NCBI GenBank assembly: GCA_965153455.1 | Contig: OZ234502.1 | Coordinates: 227,267 to 291,266 of the forward strand | Length of the DNA: 64,000 bases | Direction of reading: 5' to 3' | Source of the DNA: Sphagnum compactum | Lineage: Eukaryota; Bryophyta; Sphagnopsida; Sphagnales | Part shown: positions 34,401 to 46,794 of the stretch, piece after piece | How positions within the stretch are numbered: position 1 is the stretch's first letter | Layout: each line of letters starts with the position of its first letter | Translations under genes and position numbers: made by a program | Notes under the pieces: generated by a model | Database searches by the model: none | Told to the model about the DNA's origin: nothing | The model's input: only the letters and a program-made list of their open reading frames with translations

Positions 34401-36980
34401 AGTACCTTCTTTGATCCAATCAGCTGCTTCTGAGTGTACACTCCTTGAAATTTGCACCTTAGGCTCACAATAACTTGCAATACCCTGTAGAATACTCAAA
34501 GAGCAATCAGACAATGGATATCAGAAGACTTATAGGCACTGTCACTGAATACATTATGTGGCCAGAAACACACTTACCAAAAAGCAGAAGCAAAAGGAAG
34601 GTGTTCCATGTGCTTGCTAAGATGATTTCGTGATGGTTGCTGCAGCACTGGCCTGTTCAAACATGCAATCTGTGCTCTTAGGAACACCTCCATTGAAGCT
34701 CTACTACATCAACATTCTTCACAAGATTGAACATGTGAAAGAAACAGCCTAGGAAAAGCACAGAGCTAATGAGCATGTCTTCTCTAAGATAAGAGGAACT
34801 ACTGGGTATCCTACTGAGTAATGGCCCCCTTCAGAAGTGGGCTCCACAAATACAGATGCTTTCCCAGTACTGTACAACCATCAAACACCTCAATATGCTT
34901 TACAAAAAAAGGAGAAACACCACATGCTCAGCTAGATGGCCCTCACAAGACTTGTTGGAGTGGATGCTGACTCACATAACATTCAAATCAGAGAAAAGAA
35001 CAACACACACATGTGACCGAAAGCATGCACCGAGCAGCAGCCCCTTTTCCCCTGCACTGTCAAGGACCATGATGTGCACAGGCCTTACAGCTACCTGCAG
35101 AACATCGATATCATGGATCAGGTCATGCTATCACCATGATGGATCTGATTACATGCACTGCAAATTCAGTAGAAAGTTTGAAGAGACTCTTGCCTACCAT
35201 AGCCCCAACACGAAGCCCCTGCAATTGGCTGACATTATAGTGTGTTAGCAGTAGCCATGCTCGCTTGTTCAGCTCCACTAGCTGGCCCGGCATGGGAATA
35301 TCTGTAACAATCCCAATGTATGACCCAATTCGTGCACCTGCAAGCATGAGGCTGTTCAGATCAAGAAATCCAATCTAGCATAACTGTGGGAACAGACCAA
35401 ATTGATCAATACTAATCAGTGGACAGAGCGATCAATAATGAATAGACAATGTAAACTCAAAATATCCATTAGCCGTAAGACCCTGCATTGAATATATGAC
35501 TGGATGAAGATTGCCAGATTGCTGTTGCCACACATGTACCTTCTTTGGAGTCACATGCTAGCTCCTTGTGAATAGTTGCTCTTGTGACTCTGCTAGGGGT
35601 TGGATCCCTTTCTCTTGCCCTAAAGTAAGGCTCTTTCCCCCCACAATCCCTGGGGACACACCCTGAAGGAGAAAGTTGTGACATCAGGCCACTCTTTGTT
35701 GCCACAAAGGAAGTGCTCATTTTTCTCAGGCCCTACCAGAATCAATTTCCTTTGAAGCCCAATGATGCTCACACACTGTCCAATCACCTCAGACAAAACT
35801 GGATGCCAAGAAGCCACTGAACCAGAAAAGTAGACATGCACACATTCTTTGCCAACAGGGGGCAGTAGAGCATTATGCTCACAGCTAGGGATGTGAGGAC
35901 ACATGAGTAGCTCCACAATAAAACCCAACATAGTCTGCCCTGCTGATTCCTATTTGAAGACGGACTTTTCGGTACCACTCCAAGCAAGACTTTGGCAGAT
36001 TTGGCAACTGATGCACTTAGAGGAGAAGCCTTTGAAGGAAGCACAAATGGAGGGCTGATGCAATGAAGTAAGCTGCATATCTCCACCTGTGAATTATGTA
36101 CTCGTTTCTTCAGTTGAGGGCTCTCGCAGACAATCTTCCCAATGTCTGCAGCTGTAGGACTGAGAGAAAGTGAGGGAATGGTTGGCAGCTGCACACAATG
36201 TCAAAGGAGACATTATGTCACACAAAGTTTACAGAGATCAAAATAGATATTACTTTGTGTTTCCGAAATACAAGACATGATGTGCACATACCCTTACATG
36301 TCCAAAACTTCTCAAGTGGTTTGAACAATATTGCAAATAGCAGCAAAGGACAGTGAATTCCACAAAGTTTTATGAACCTGCAAAGAAAGTGCAGAAGACC
36401 CTGCCAGCAACTTCAGATTGTGAACCTCCAAGGATCCTCCTGTGCTCTGGATATGACACAGAGTCCTGCATTGCGCATATTCTCAAAGGAATCCTAAAAA
36501 GCTGTTGAGAAAAGGCAGAGGATACTGACCTGCAGAGGCTGACCGAGGAACTGCGGGTGAAGGCTGGCAACATAACAACAAATGCGGATCTCACCATCAG
36601 TTAGGGCCAAACAATCGATTGTGCGGTGATCACGTTGTAGATCCGAAAAACCACTTGTACTCGTACTCGTATTCCACAGCTGCAATCGACCGACGATCGA
36701 CCACGGCTCCCTCGAAATCTGAAGCAACTCCGAACCTAGTCTCTGCTTCTTCTTCTTCCTCACAGAATCACAGAACTCAACAACAGGAAAAGCAGCAACA
36801 GCAGCTCCTTCTCTTGTACGCTTCGGGTGGCTCCCTGAATCAACAACACATGTCTGTTCTGGGCCACCACTGGAAGAAGATGCTAGTGGCAACGAATAAG
36901 TATTGTGGAGAAAGAAGGATGAGGAGGAGAAAGGGAGAGTAATGGAGAGGAGGGCACGCAAGGAGAGGCGATTCTCATGC
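31381..36980 (-). CDS. CTC1: CTC1-like CST complex subunit, multi-exon, with apparent frameshifts
   Basis: Resembles plant CTC1, the large OB-fold subunit of the CST complex that protects telomeres and aids lagging-strand fill-in in the nucleus. Exons recognised: E1 ending 36530 (WSIVGRLQLW, start uncertain, perhaps the ATG near 36980); 35540-36188 (ICSLLHCISPPFVLPSK, then GFIVELLMCPHIPSC, FSGSVASWHPVLSEVIGQC, IIGLQRKLILVGPE); 35198-35337 (GSYIGIVTDIPMPGQLVEL, RAWLLLTHYN, LRVGAM); about 34981-35094 (AVRPVHIMVL, GLLLGACFRSHVCVV); about 34578-34690; 34406-34484; about 33973-34080; from 33547 (VPPISNFCDHIESLW, IISSAELGLVLIGSLSV); 33042-33147 (ILGSYSLVDATGALDVMIP); 32578-about 32985 (FELLMVTHKHPVRLK); from 32459 (LYAEAILLPLCLRI); 31381-31797 (ILHMGHFYLLPILQSE). 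GT-AG sites fit at most edges. Three 1-nt frame breaks (about 35940, 35727 and 32760) mean either a decaying gene or sequence errors. Some exons are still missing. Confidence 0.8.
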
Positions 36981-37104
36981 ATTGAATTCTCTGCGAAATC
37001 AGAGTCGATAATGGCCGAAGCGATTGAACTAAGTGGTGCAAATCCAGAAGCTCGTCCACGAGAGAAACTCGGATCCCTAGTGCAATCGCTCCTGCATGAT
37101 GCAA

Positions 37105-37150
37105 AATGCAAACTGTCGCCCTCTCGCTCTCTCTCTCTCTCTCTCTGGTG
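37105..37150 (-). promoter_or_regulatory. GA/CT-rich tract in the presumed CTC1 leader
   Basis: A CT run on the plus strand (GAGA on the CTC1 sense strand) lies upstream of the probable CTC1 start codon. Such pyrimidine patches are common in plant core promoters and leaders. Position relative to a transcription start is unknown. Confidence 0.35.
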
Positions 37151-37222
37151 GTGCAAATGTGGGCAGAGAAAACACAGTAGCGGTTTCTGCATTCCGCGCT
37201 CCCCCACCCTTTTAGTATCCAA

Positions 37223-40200
37223 TCTTCGAAAACCGCAATGGCTTTATGGTTTATAATAGTTGGCGGCAACTGATTTTTTTTGTTTTTTCGGGGCGAGATT
37301 TCGCAATCTTTTGGCCTCAAATTTTCAAATAACAAATATTCATTCGTAATTTTTTGTCTCTAAAGAACCCAAAATCAACAATTTTTTTGGGAAATGAATT
37401 TTCAGAGAAAATAAGTTTTTGTTATATTTCAAGTTTATAGCAAGGTTTTTTTTTTTTTTTTTTTTCTTTGGATTTTGTGATATAGTCACATTGGCAACCA
37501 TCCACAAGAAGGATTAATTTCAGTGACGAGTAATCAGAACTGGTATATGGGGATTTTTTGGAATTCTTTGTATGGTCGCCCATGGACCATTCCAAAGACA
37601 ATTTCAAAACTAACTATCTCATTTTCAAGCTTTTACAAAAAAATAATAATAATAACGACTTTATTTTTATTTATTTTTAACAACTATCTCCCACCTTTCC
37701 TAATAACCATCTCCATTTTATATCTATTTCACTCACTCTTTCTCCTTATCCACCAACATAGATATGAAAAAAACAAATTAACATGCGTCTTTTCATGTTC
37801 ATGAAATGTATATTAATTTAAATTAATTTTGACATTGAAATAAATAATAATGAATTATTGAAAGGCATAAGAGAAAAAACAAATAGTTGATTCTCATTGG
37901 TAGTGTGTAATAGTGCAATGCTCAAAATGTATAATCCATCATTGAAAAGTCTTTTCCAAGACTTTTAACTTTGCTTTTGAATGATGAAAATGTATTAATC
38001 ATCAATAAAACAAAGCACCCAACAAAGGGAGAGAAAATGACACAAGATGGAAGGACGCATGTCTTAGCAAATGAAGAATCGTCCAATGAAGGCAGATCGT
38101 GATGGAATAGGAACAAATCAAATATCTAAATTTCTCAAACACGATAAGTATATCAAATAATGAGAGAAGAAAAGAACCTTCAAAAAAACATCTAGCCATG
38201 AAAACCTTCACCTATAGCAAACAACACATTTTAAAATAAAGATCACCCACGTTCATTGCAACGTCACTAACAATCTAGCTTTGTTTATAAAATGAACACA
38301 AAATCGAAATAAAGGGACTTCCAATGCCCTTCTTTATTCACACCATGTTAACATATCAATGCAAAAAAATTGTCAACTTATTCGTGCAAATAACCAAAGA
38401 CCTTTATGGTTAAAAGGAAAAGCATGTCCACTAGATATCAATGATAATAAAGACTATCTTTAACCTAAATCGTAATTATCACAATAACCCCATGAGATAT
38501 AGTTGCTTGCAAAATCAAATATGTGCAAGTGGGGTTAGCAATGATAACATCAAACAACATCCACCATCTATTAAAACCACACGTCAACCCAATGATGTGA
38601 AAGCAAAGGCAAATGACAAAAAATTATGGATGTACCCATATAAAACATGAAATTTTGCATCCTTTACAATAGACACAAAAACATCTCACATAACATCATG
38701 AGAAGTTGTTCTTTTTTCACATAGCATCACGAAAAGCCGTTTTTTTCTCACAATGGGCACAATAAAAAAGATGGGTCCCCATAAGATCCAAAGATTGGTC
38801 ACAAATGCAATGCTTGAAAAAAACATTAGTAATAAACAATAGAAAATACGAGAGTAAAAACATACGGTGCAATATATTAGTTGTTGGGTAAAAACATAAG
38901 TTAATTAATTTTTAAATAAGGTATATTTTTTCAAATAATCAATTTAATTATAATATAAGATATGTAATATTTTAAAATAATTAACTATAATTAATATCGG
39001 GTGGTTTTAATATGTATATATTATAAAATTAAATAATAATAAAATGATAAAAATTAAGTTGGACAATTATCTAATACTCCCTAAAAATGTTCGTTTGACA
39101 CATGTAGATCTCAAATTTTCTATTAAATGTCCCCTTAAGATGTAATGTCACAAACCAAAGGTTAAAAGATGGAAAAAACCAAACTGAATATGCAGCATAC
39201 TTTATATTAAGTGTCCTGCTAATGCAATGTCACAAACCAAAAGTTAAAAGATGGAAAAATCAAATTAAATATGTAACATAGTGAAAAAAAAGTTTAAAGC
39301 CAACCCAAAAAAAGGATCATTGGACAAAGAGACAACCATGCACTTACACCAAGCCTTGCACAAGATCTTTGAATATTTTTCAATTAATTGAAAGTCATAT
39401 ATAAAAATAATGAGCTTAAAATTTTGTTAGATTCATAACTTGTTCAAATTGAAAAATTTTGAAACTTTGAAAAAAGTTTCATTAATCAAATAACATATTA
39501 TAAAAGGAAAAGATTGACGATTTCTTTCAAGTTTGAATTTTGATGCATTTTTCAAATATGAATATTTCATGTTTCATCCATGTATTAATTTGTTTTACTT
39601 TGTATTATTTATTATTGATTATATATTTACAATTCAATCATATCTTGGAATTCTAATGTGTTTTGTGAAAGTTAAAGCATTTTATGTTTACATTTGGATG
39701 CAAAATAAAAAATCAATATTTGTTTAACCCCAATAGCATTCAACAAATATAATCCTAATTATAATAAATTAATTGCAAAGTACCAATTTTAATGAAAATT
39801 TGTCCATGAAATTTTATCCATGTAAAAAGGCAACCATTAAAATAAATCTTCCCTATCAAAGCTTTCCAAATTTCTTGAAGTCATAGACATGAATCATATG
39901 AATTTAAAATTTTGTTCATTATTACATTATGTTACGATAATGTTGACGATTATGAATTTGAGATTGTAAAATGTTTTTCCATTAAACATGTACTTGGGCT
40001 AAATATATTTAATCATTTGACAACAATAACTTGGATTTTCAAAATTAATAAAAAAACATTATCACGCAAGGGTTTTTAAAAACATTTATAATTTATTCAT
40101 GTACATTACAATATGAAAGTGCAATTATGAATCAATTAAAAATTCAAGATTTTTATAACAAATTTTTGTTTTCAAACCAAAATCATTTTTATGTGATTTG

Positions 40201-40316
40201 TATAATGATTCAAAATGAATGAAATCTTATTGACACAATATATAATTTTAATTTTGCTTAAAGTCCTACACATTATAATATACATTTAGTCAACAACTTA
40301 AGCTTTTGACATGCAT
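37223..40316. other. Intergenic, no gene recognised
   Basis: AT-rich DNA between the CTC1 5' end and the HNL 3' end. It contains a poly-T tract (about 37446-37465) and a repeated phrase (CACAAACCAAAGGTTAAAAG near 39148 and 39232). No open frame with a domain, no RNA gene seen. Confidence 0.6.
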
Positions 40317-40379
40317 TCAATTCCCCAATAAATGTAGGTAATTTTCGCTAGTTTCAACACCTCGACAAATGAAGGTTTG

Positions 40380-43300
40380 GAATGCATTGAATCCACCAAT
40401 ATACATCGGTAATTTTTGCAAGTTCGAACACCCTAACAAACGAAAGTTTTGGAGTGCACTCAATTGACCAATAAATGTAGGTAATTCTTGCAAGCTCGAA
40501 CAATAATTCAAATCAAGCTTTTGGAGTGCACTCAATTGGCCAATAGATGTAGGTAATTCTTTCAAGTTCAAACAATAGTTCAAATGAAGGTTTTGGAGTG
40601 CACTCAATTCGCCAATAGATGTAGGTAATTCTCGCAAGCTCGAACACTCTAACAAATGAAGGTTTTGGAGTGCACTCAATTGGCCAATAGATGTAGGTAA
40701 TTCTCGCAAGTTCAAACACTGTGACAAATGAAGGTTTTGGAGTGCACTCAATTGGCCAATAGATGTAGATAATTCTTGCATGCCCCAATAATTTGACAAA
40801 TCAAAGTTTTGGAGTGCACTCAATTGGCTAATAGATGTAGGTAATTCTCGCAAGTTCAAACACTGTGACAAATCAAGCTTTTGGAGTGCACTCAATTGGC
40901 CAATAAATGTAGGTAATTCGTTCAAGTTCAAACAATAGTACAAATCAAGCTTTTGGAGTGCACTCAATTCGCCAATAGATGTAGGTAATTCTCGCAAGCT
41001 CGAACACTCTAACAAATGAAGCTTTTGGAGTGCACTCAATTAGCCAATAGATGTAGGTAATTCTCGCAAGCTCGAACACCCCCATAAATAAAGGTTTTGG
41101 AGTGCACTCAATTGGCCAATAGATGTAGATAATTCTTGCAAGCCCCAATAATTTGAAAAATCAAAGTTTTGGAGTGCACTCAATTGGCCAATAGATGTAA
41201 ATAATTCTTGCAAGCCCCAATAATTTGAAAAATCAAAGTTTTGGAGTGCACTCAATTGGCCAATAGATGTAGGTAATTCTCGCAAGCTCGAACACTTTGA
41301 CAAATGAAGGTTTCGGAGTGCATTCAATTGGCCAATAGATGTAGGTAATTCTTGCAAGCCCTGAAACCTTGACAAATGAAAGTTTTGAAGTGCATTCAAT
41401 TGGCCAATAGATGTAGGTAATTCTTGCAAGCTCGAACACTCTAACAAATGAAGGTTTTGGAGTGCACTCAATTGGCCAATAGATGTAGGTAATTCTCGCA
41501 AGCTCGAACACTCTGACAAATGAAGGTTTTGGAGTGCACTCAATTGGGCAATAGATGTAGGTAATTCTCGCAAGCTCGAACACTTTGACAAATGAAGGTT
41601 TTGGAGTGCACTCAATTGGCCAATAAATGTAAGTAATTTTTGCAAACCCCGACAACTTGACAAATGATGGTTTTGGAGTGCACCCAATTAGCCAATAGAT
41701 GTAGGTAATTCTTTCAAGTTCAAACAATAATTCAAATCAAGGTTTTGGAGTGCACTCAATTGGCCAATAGATGTAGGTAATTCTTGCAAGCTCGAACACT
41801 TTGACAAATGAAGGTTTTGGAGTGCACTCAATTGGCCAATAGATGTAGGTAATTCTTGCAAGTTCGAACAATAATTCAAATCAAGCTTTTGGAGTGCACT
41901 CAATTGGTCAATAGATGTAGGTAATTCTCGCAAGCTTGAACAATAGTTCAAATCAAGCTTTTGGAGTGCACTCAATTGGCCAATAGATGTAGGTAATTCT
42001 CGCAAGCTCGAACACTTTGACAAATGATGTCGCAACCCTACTTTGGCCAAGTGTGGGGGTGAAGCCCAACACTTAGAAAAGTTGGAGGTTTGGAGCCCTC
42101 CGGGACTCCCGAATGTTCAGAGCTCAACAGCAAAGCTCTAAACACCTTGCATTGAGGTGTGCTTGGTGTCATTGGAAAGGTCTTGAAACGTAGATATCGA
42201 AAATGGCCTCGCATTGGCCATTCGGACATCTGCAGCCCAAGTTATGGGCAAAAGAAGGGCCGGGAGTCAAATTGGCAGTTTGACTCCCGACCACTAAAAG
42301 TCGGGAATCGACCCTTTCCCGACATCGCCTCAGGGAGTGCGACATGGCGTTGAAAAGATCTCGACGAGGGCTACAACTTTGGTTTAGACCTCATTGCAAT
42401 CGGACTCTGGAATTGAAAGTTATGACCGTTCAAAGTTCCGAGAGTCCCGCCGAGACAGTTTCGGGACTCCATTTCGGGAGTCCCAAAAATTTGTGCCATT
42501 TGGATATAGGCTCCGTGGCGAGCTGCAGAGAATACTATAAGGGGGAAGGTGGTGGCTTCCCCCGAGTCCGGGCCGTGGTGAGTCAAGTAGTCCAAAGTGC
42601 CCGTGGCTTGTCCCAACACCCAAGGGTGTTCCCGAATGTGAACTAACCCATTTGTGGTTGGTTTTGGATGCAGATTCGTGCTTGATCTACTAGTCCATCT
42701 TCCTAGTCTAATCCCGGGGCTTCCAACTCGACCCTCTACCCCTTTCTAGAGTTGGAAGTCGGGAGCGTGCCCTTCGGTCCCAACTTTCTGCAACTTCACA
42801 TTGGTGAACCCTCAAGTGGGTTCACCCCGGGATTAAGGAGCGCGTCAAATGAAGGTTTTGGAGTGCACTCAATTGGCCAATAGATGTAGATAATTCTTGC
42901 AAGCCGCGAAACCTTGACAAATGAAGGTTTTGAAGTGCATTCAATTGGCCAATAGATGTAGGTAATTCTTGTAAGCTCAAACACTCTAACAAATGAAGGT
43001 TTTGGAGTGCACTCAATTGGCCAATGGATGTAGGTAATTCTTGCAAGCCCCAACAATTTGACAAATCAAAGTTTTGGAGTGCACTCAATTGGCCAATAGA
43101 TGTAGGTAATTCTCGCAAGCTAGAACACCCCCACAAATCAAGGTTTTGGAGTGCACTCAATTGGCCAATAGATGTAGGTAATTCTTTCAAGTTCAAACAA
43201 TAGTTCAAATCAAGCTTTTGGAGTGCGCTCAATTGGCCAATAGATGTAGGTAATTCTCGCAAGCTTGAACACTTTGACAAATGAAGGTTTTGGAGTGCAC

Positions 43301-43870
43301 TCAATTGGCCAATAGATGTAGGTAATTCTTACAAGCCCCAACAATTTGACAAACCAAAGTTTTGGAGTGCACTCAATTGGCCAATAGATGTAGGTAATTC
43401 TTGCAAGCCCCAACAATTTGACAAACCAAAGCTTTGGAGTGCACTCAATTGGCCAATAGATGTAGGCAATTTTTGTAAACTTGAACACTCCGATAGATTA
43501 AACTCTTGAAGTGCATTCAATTGGCCAATAGATGGAGGTAATTCTTGCAACTTCGAACAATGTTTCAAATGAGGGAGTGCACTCAATTGGCTTATAGATG
43601 TGGGTAATTCTTGCAAGCTTGAACAATAGTTCAAATGAAGCTTTTAGAGTGCACTCAATTGGCCAATAAATGTAGGTAATTTTTGTAAACCTGAACACTT
43701 CGATAGATTTAACTCTTGAAGTGCATTCAATTGGCCAATAGATGTGCGCAATTTTTGTAAACTTGAACACTCCGATAGATTCAACTCTTGAAGTGCATTC
43801 AATTGGCCAATAGATGTAGGTAATTCTTACAAGCTTAAACAGCCTGATAGATTAAGTTCTAAAAGTGCAT
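40380..43870 (-). repeat. LRR-encoding array, about 37 units of 72 bp
   Basis: The 24-residue unit is ALQNLHLSKCSSLRELPTSI plus GQLS. Units are very alike at DNA level, the common core being GCACTCAATTGGCCAATAGA (plus strand). Without the inserted LTR the array is about 2.7 kb. All segments remain in one frame apart from point nonsense changes. The homogeneity indicates recent unequal exchange or conversion. Confidence 0.92.
42028..42847. mobile_element. Solo LTR, 820 bp, with 5-bp target duplication
   Basis: Starts TGTCGCAACCC and ends GAGCGCGTCA, so it has TG...CA ends. AATGA precedes it (42023-42027) and follows it (42848-42852). Removing it with one AATGA restores an unbroken LRR unit. 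It is more GC-rich than its surroundings and has no coding content, so internal retroelement sequence was lost by LTR-LTR recombination. Insert plus target duplication is 825 bp, a multiple of three, but it brings in-frame stops. Confidence 0.95.
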
Positions 43871-46794
43871 TCAATTTGCCAATAGGTGTAGATAATTCTT
43901 TCATATCAATAGATATTGACATATTAAGGTCATGGCTTAAAATATCAAAAATAGATTGTAGATGATTACATTTCCTTAAATGGAGTACTTGTAAATGATA
44001 ATAATTAAACAAATCATTTGGCAACTTTTGGATCATGCATTCTTGGAGACACAACCATCGAAGGTTATTCAAATCTTGACCTTGGATGAAATTTTCCACC
44101 GTATTTGGTGAAGCTTTTGTTAGATCAAGTACCTTAAGGTTGTGAAACTCCTTTGAGCCATTTTGGAAAAATGAAGGCAAAACTTCACATTCCCTAAAAG
44201 AAATGCCTTCTAAATCTTTCACCACCTATCACATCAAACAAATTACAAACAATTGTCAACATCAATAAAAAATAAATTCTCATTCAAATGTCATGTTTTA
44301 ATGAAAAAAATTACATTTCTTTAAATAAAACTAAAACTTATGGTTTCATTTCAAATTTTGACAAAATATATATACCATAGGAATGAATTAACACGTGTTG
44401 CTCAAACCTGATTCTTTTGCAAAGATATATTTGGTTTCCATATAAATCGACTCATTGTAACTTTCGTTGCAATATTTCGACCCATGTCTCGTAATTGTTC
44501 ATGCATGTACAAATTGCCATCTTCTGCCCATTTGATTAAAGATCTATTTTTCAAGTTTTGTAATCTAAGCATAGGGCTTGATGAACCATTTGCATTCCAA
44601 TACACTCGACAAAACATACTTTTATTGAAATCAACGAAAAAACAAGCAATATCCAAAAACATGTCTTGATCTGTTTTAAACAAATGGTTATAAAAAAATT
44701 CGTAAAGTTTTCCAAAGCATTTCATTGTCAGAGCCCCCTGTTATATCTCGCCCACCTTTCAATTCGCGTAATGCATCTTTCCATATTTCCAAATCACGAA
44801 TATCACACAAATAACAACCCAATACTTCAAGGCTTAAAGGGAGGCCCCCACAAGCTTTTATAATCTTCATAGAAATGTTTTTGAAATCATTTGTCACACG
44901 ATTTCCATGTTTGAATGCGTGGAACATGAAAAGTTCGCTTGCTTGTTCTCCCTCCAAGAATGCCATGTCTACTTTTGCGGACTCCCTTACATGTTTTTTC
45001 AATATTTGCCAATTTCGACAATTTACGAGTATTTTGCTCTTGCAATCTACATTAGTGGCATGTTTGTCAATAAGAAGTTGCAAGTCTCCAAGGTTCTTTG
45101 TTGTATCAACATCATCCACAACCACTAAAACTTTTTTTGATATCATGCATTGCTTGATTTCATCAAGATATTCATCCACATCTTCATCCTTACGTAACTT
45201 TCTATCACACAAATCTTGTAGAAGTTTTTTTTTGACATCCTTGATGTCTTTCGATTTCACATCCTCCAAGAAACTAGATTTCTCATATTGGTTGTGGAAC
45301 AAATGATACATTTTTTTACTCAAAATGGTCTTCCCAATCCCGCCCATTCCAACCAATGCAACAATAGATTCCTTTTGTAACAAACTATTTATGGCATTTG
45401 CTTTATCTTCCAATGCCACTTCATAACATGGCAAAGGTGGCATAGTTGGTTTTTTTTTTCCCTGTCAAAGTTCACCCAAAAAATAAATTTTATTTCAAAT
45501 AACGGTAATATCCTAAAAATTGTGGCACGCAATTTAAGTGAAATGATGTAATGTTTGCAGTCAAAATAAATGAACATACATAATTCGAAAAACTAAAACC
45601 ATTGTTATTTACCTTCATAAAAAATTTCAAACATTCCAATAATTTGGAATAGCTTAAATGGTCCTTTGATGGTGGCTTGCAAATTGTCAAGTGATTAGCA
45701 TCTTCGACTTTGTAATTGTTATTGTTGGATAATCGAATAGCTGAAGCCGTTGGCACTAAAATTCCCTATACAAGTGCAAAAGTTATTTTAGTTGGACCTC
45801 ATTGATATGATTGGATTGATCTTAATATGCATATTGTCAAATGTAATGTAGTAACCAAATGATGATTGGAACAATAACTTAAATTTTACCTTCAAACTAT
45901 ACAAATAAAATAAATTTGTAACATAACTTCATTTAACCTTCTTACAAATGAATTTAAAATAAAACTACAAAGGTGTTTCTTTCAATTGAAATTCTATTCA
46001 CAACGAATTTGCAATTTTTATTATGAATACATGTTGCAATGGATTCATGGACAAAGAAGGGAAAACTTAAGACCAATTTCACAACTAACGCTAGTAGTTT
46101 CAAAAGTTAAACCAACACAAGTTTTTGTAACATAAAAAATGTTCAACTATGGAGCCTAGTTGGATAGTCAATATGTTTCGATGAAAATCTTACCCATTCA
46201 TTGTCAATAGGTAATCCTTCAACAAATGCATAGATGTTGATGTCTTCGCAAATAGATTTGTTAAAATCTATTGAAAGTTGTTCCATTGTTGGGTCAAAGG
46301 ATTCCATATTTTTCAAAAGATCTGATGGGGTTGTATCCTTGGTGATTTGTTGACATTGCCACTTGAAATACTTTGATAAATCTTGGGTACCACTGGCATG
46401 TGGTACACTATAAAACACCACACCTTTAAGATTTTTCAAAATTTTCTCACAACAATTTTGTGTTTTAACATCCAAATTATTTGTTTGCTTTTGATACACA
46501 TGTTTGTGCAATTCAACCACCAAGCTTTTGAGGAGAAGACCTCCGAAAATATAAGCAACCATTGCCACTAGTCTGTCCCAAAGAGTTTCATACCTACAAA
46601 ATATTTCAAAATACACCAAAAATGCATCAGCAACATTTTTAATGGTAATGTACATGTACAAATAGTCACAACATCATATATTGTATATGGTGCAATTTGT
46701 CAATTAACACAACAACCTAAGCCATAAGTCCATAACATATATGTTTGTATTTTTTTTTTCATTTTTCATTTTCTTTTGAAAATTTACCTATAAA

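Noticed and set aside
36903-37256. 117-residue plus-strand frame starting near a good ATG
   Set aside because: Antisense to the first CTC1 exon and leader, with Arg/Ser repeats from the CT run; no domain.
40513-41727. Frames reading repeated ITYIYWPIECTPKPSF
   Set aside because: Shifted frame of the LRR array; the unit is 72 bp, so every frame stays open and periodic.
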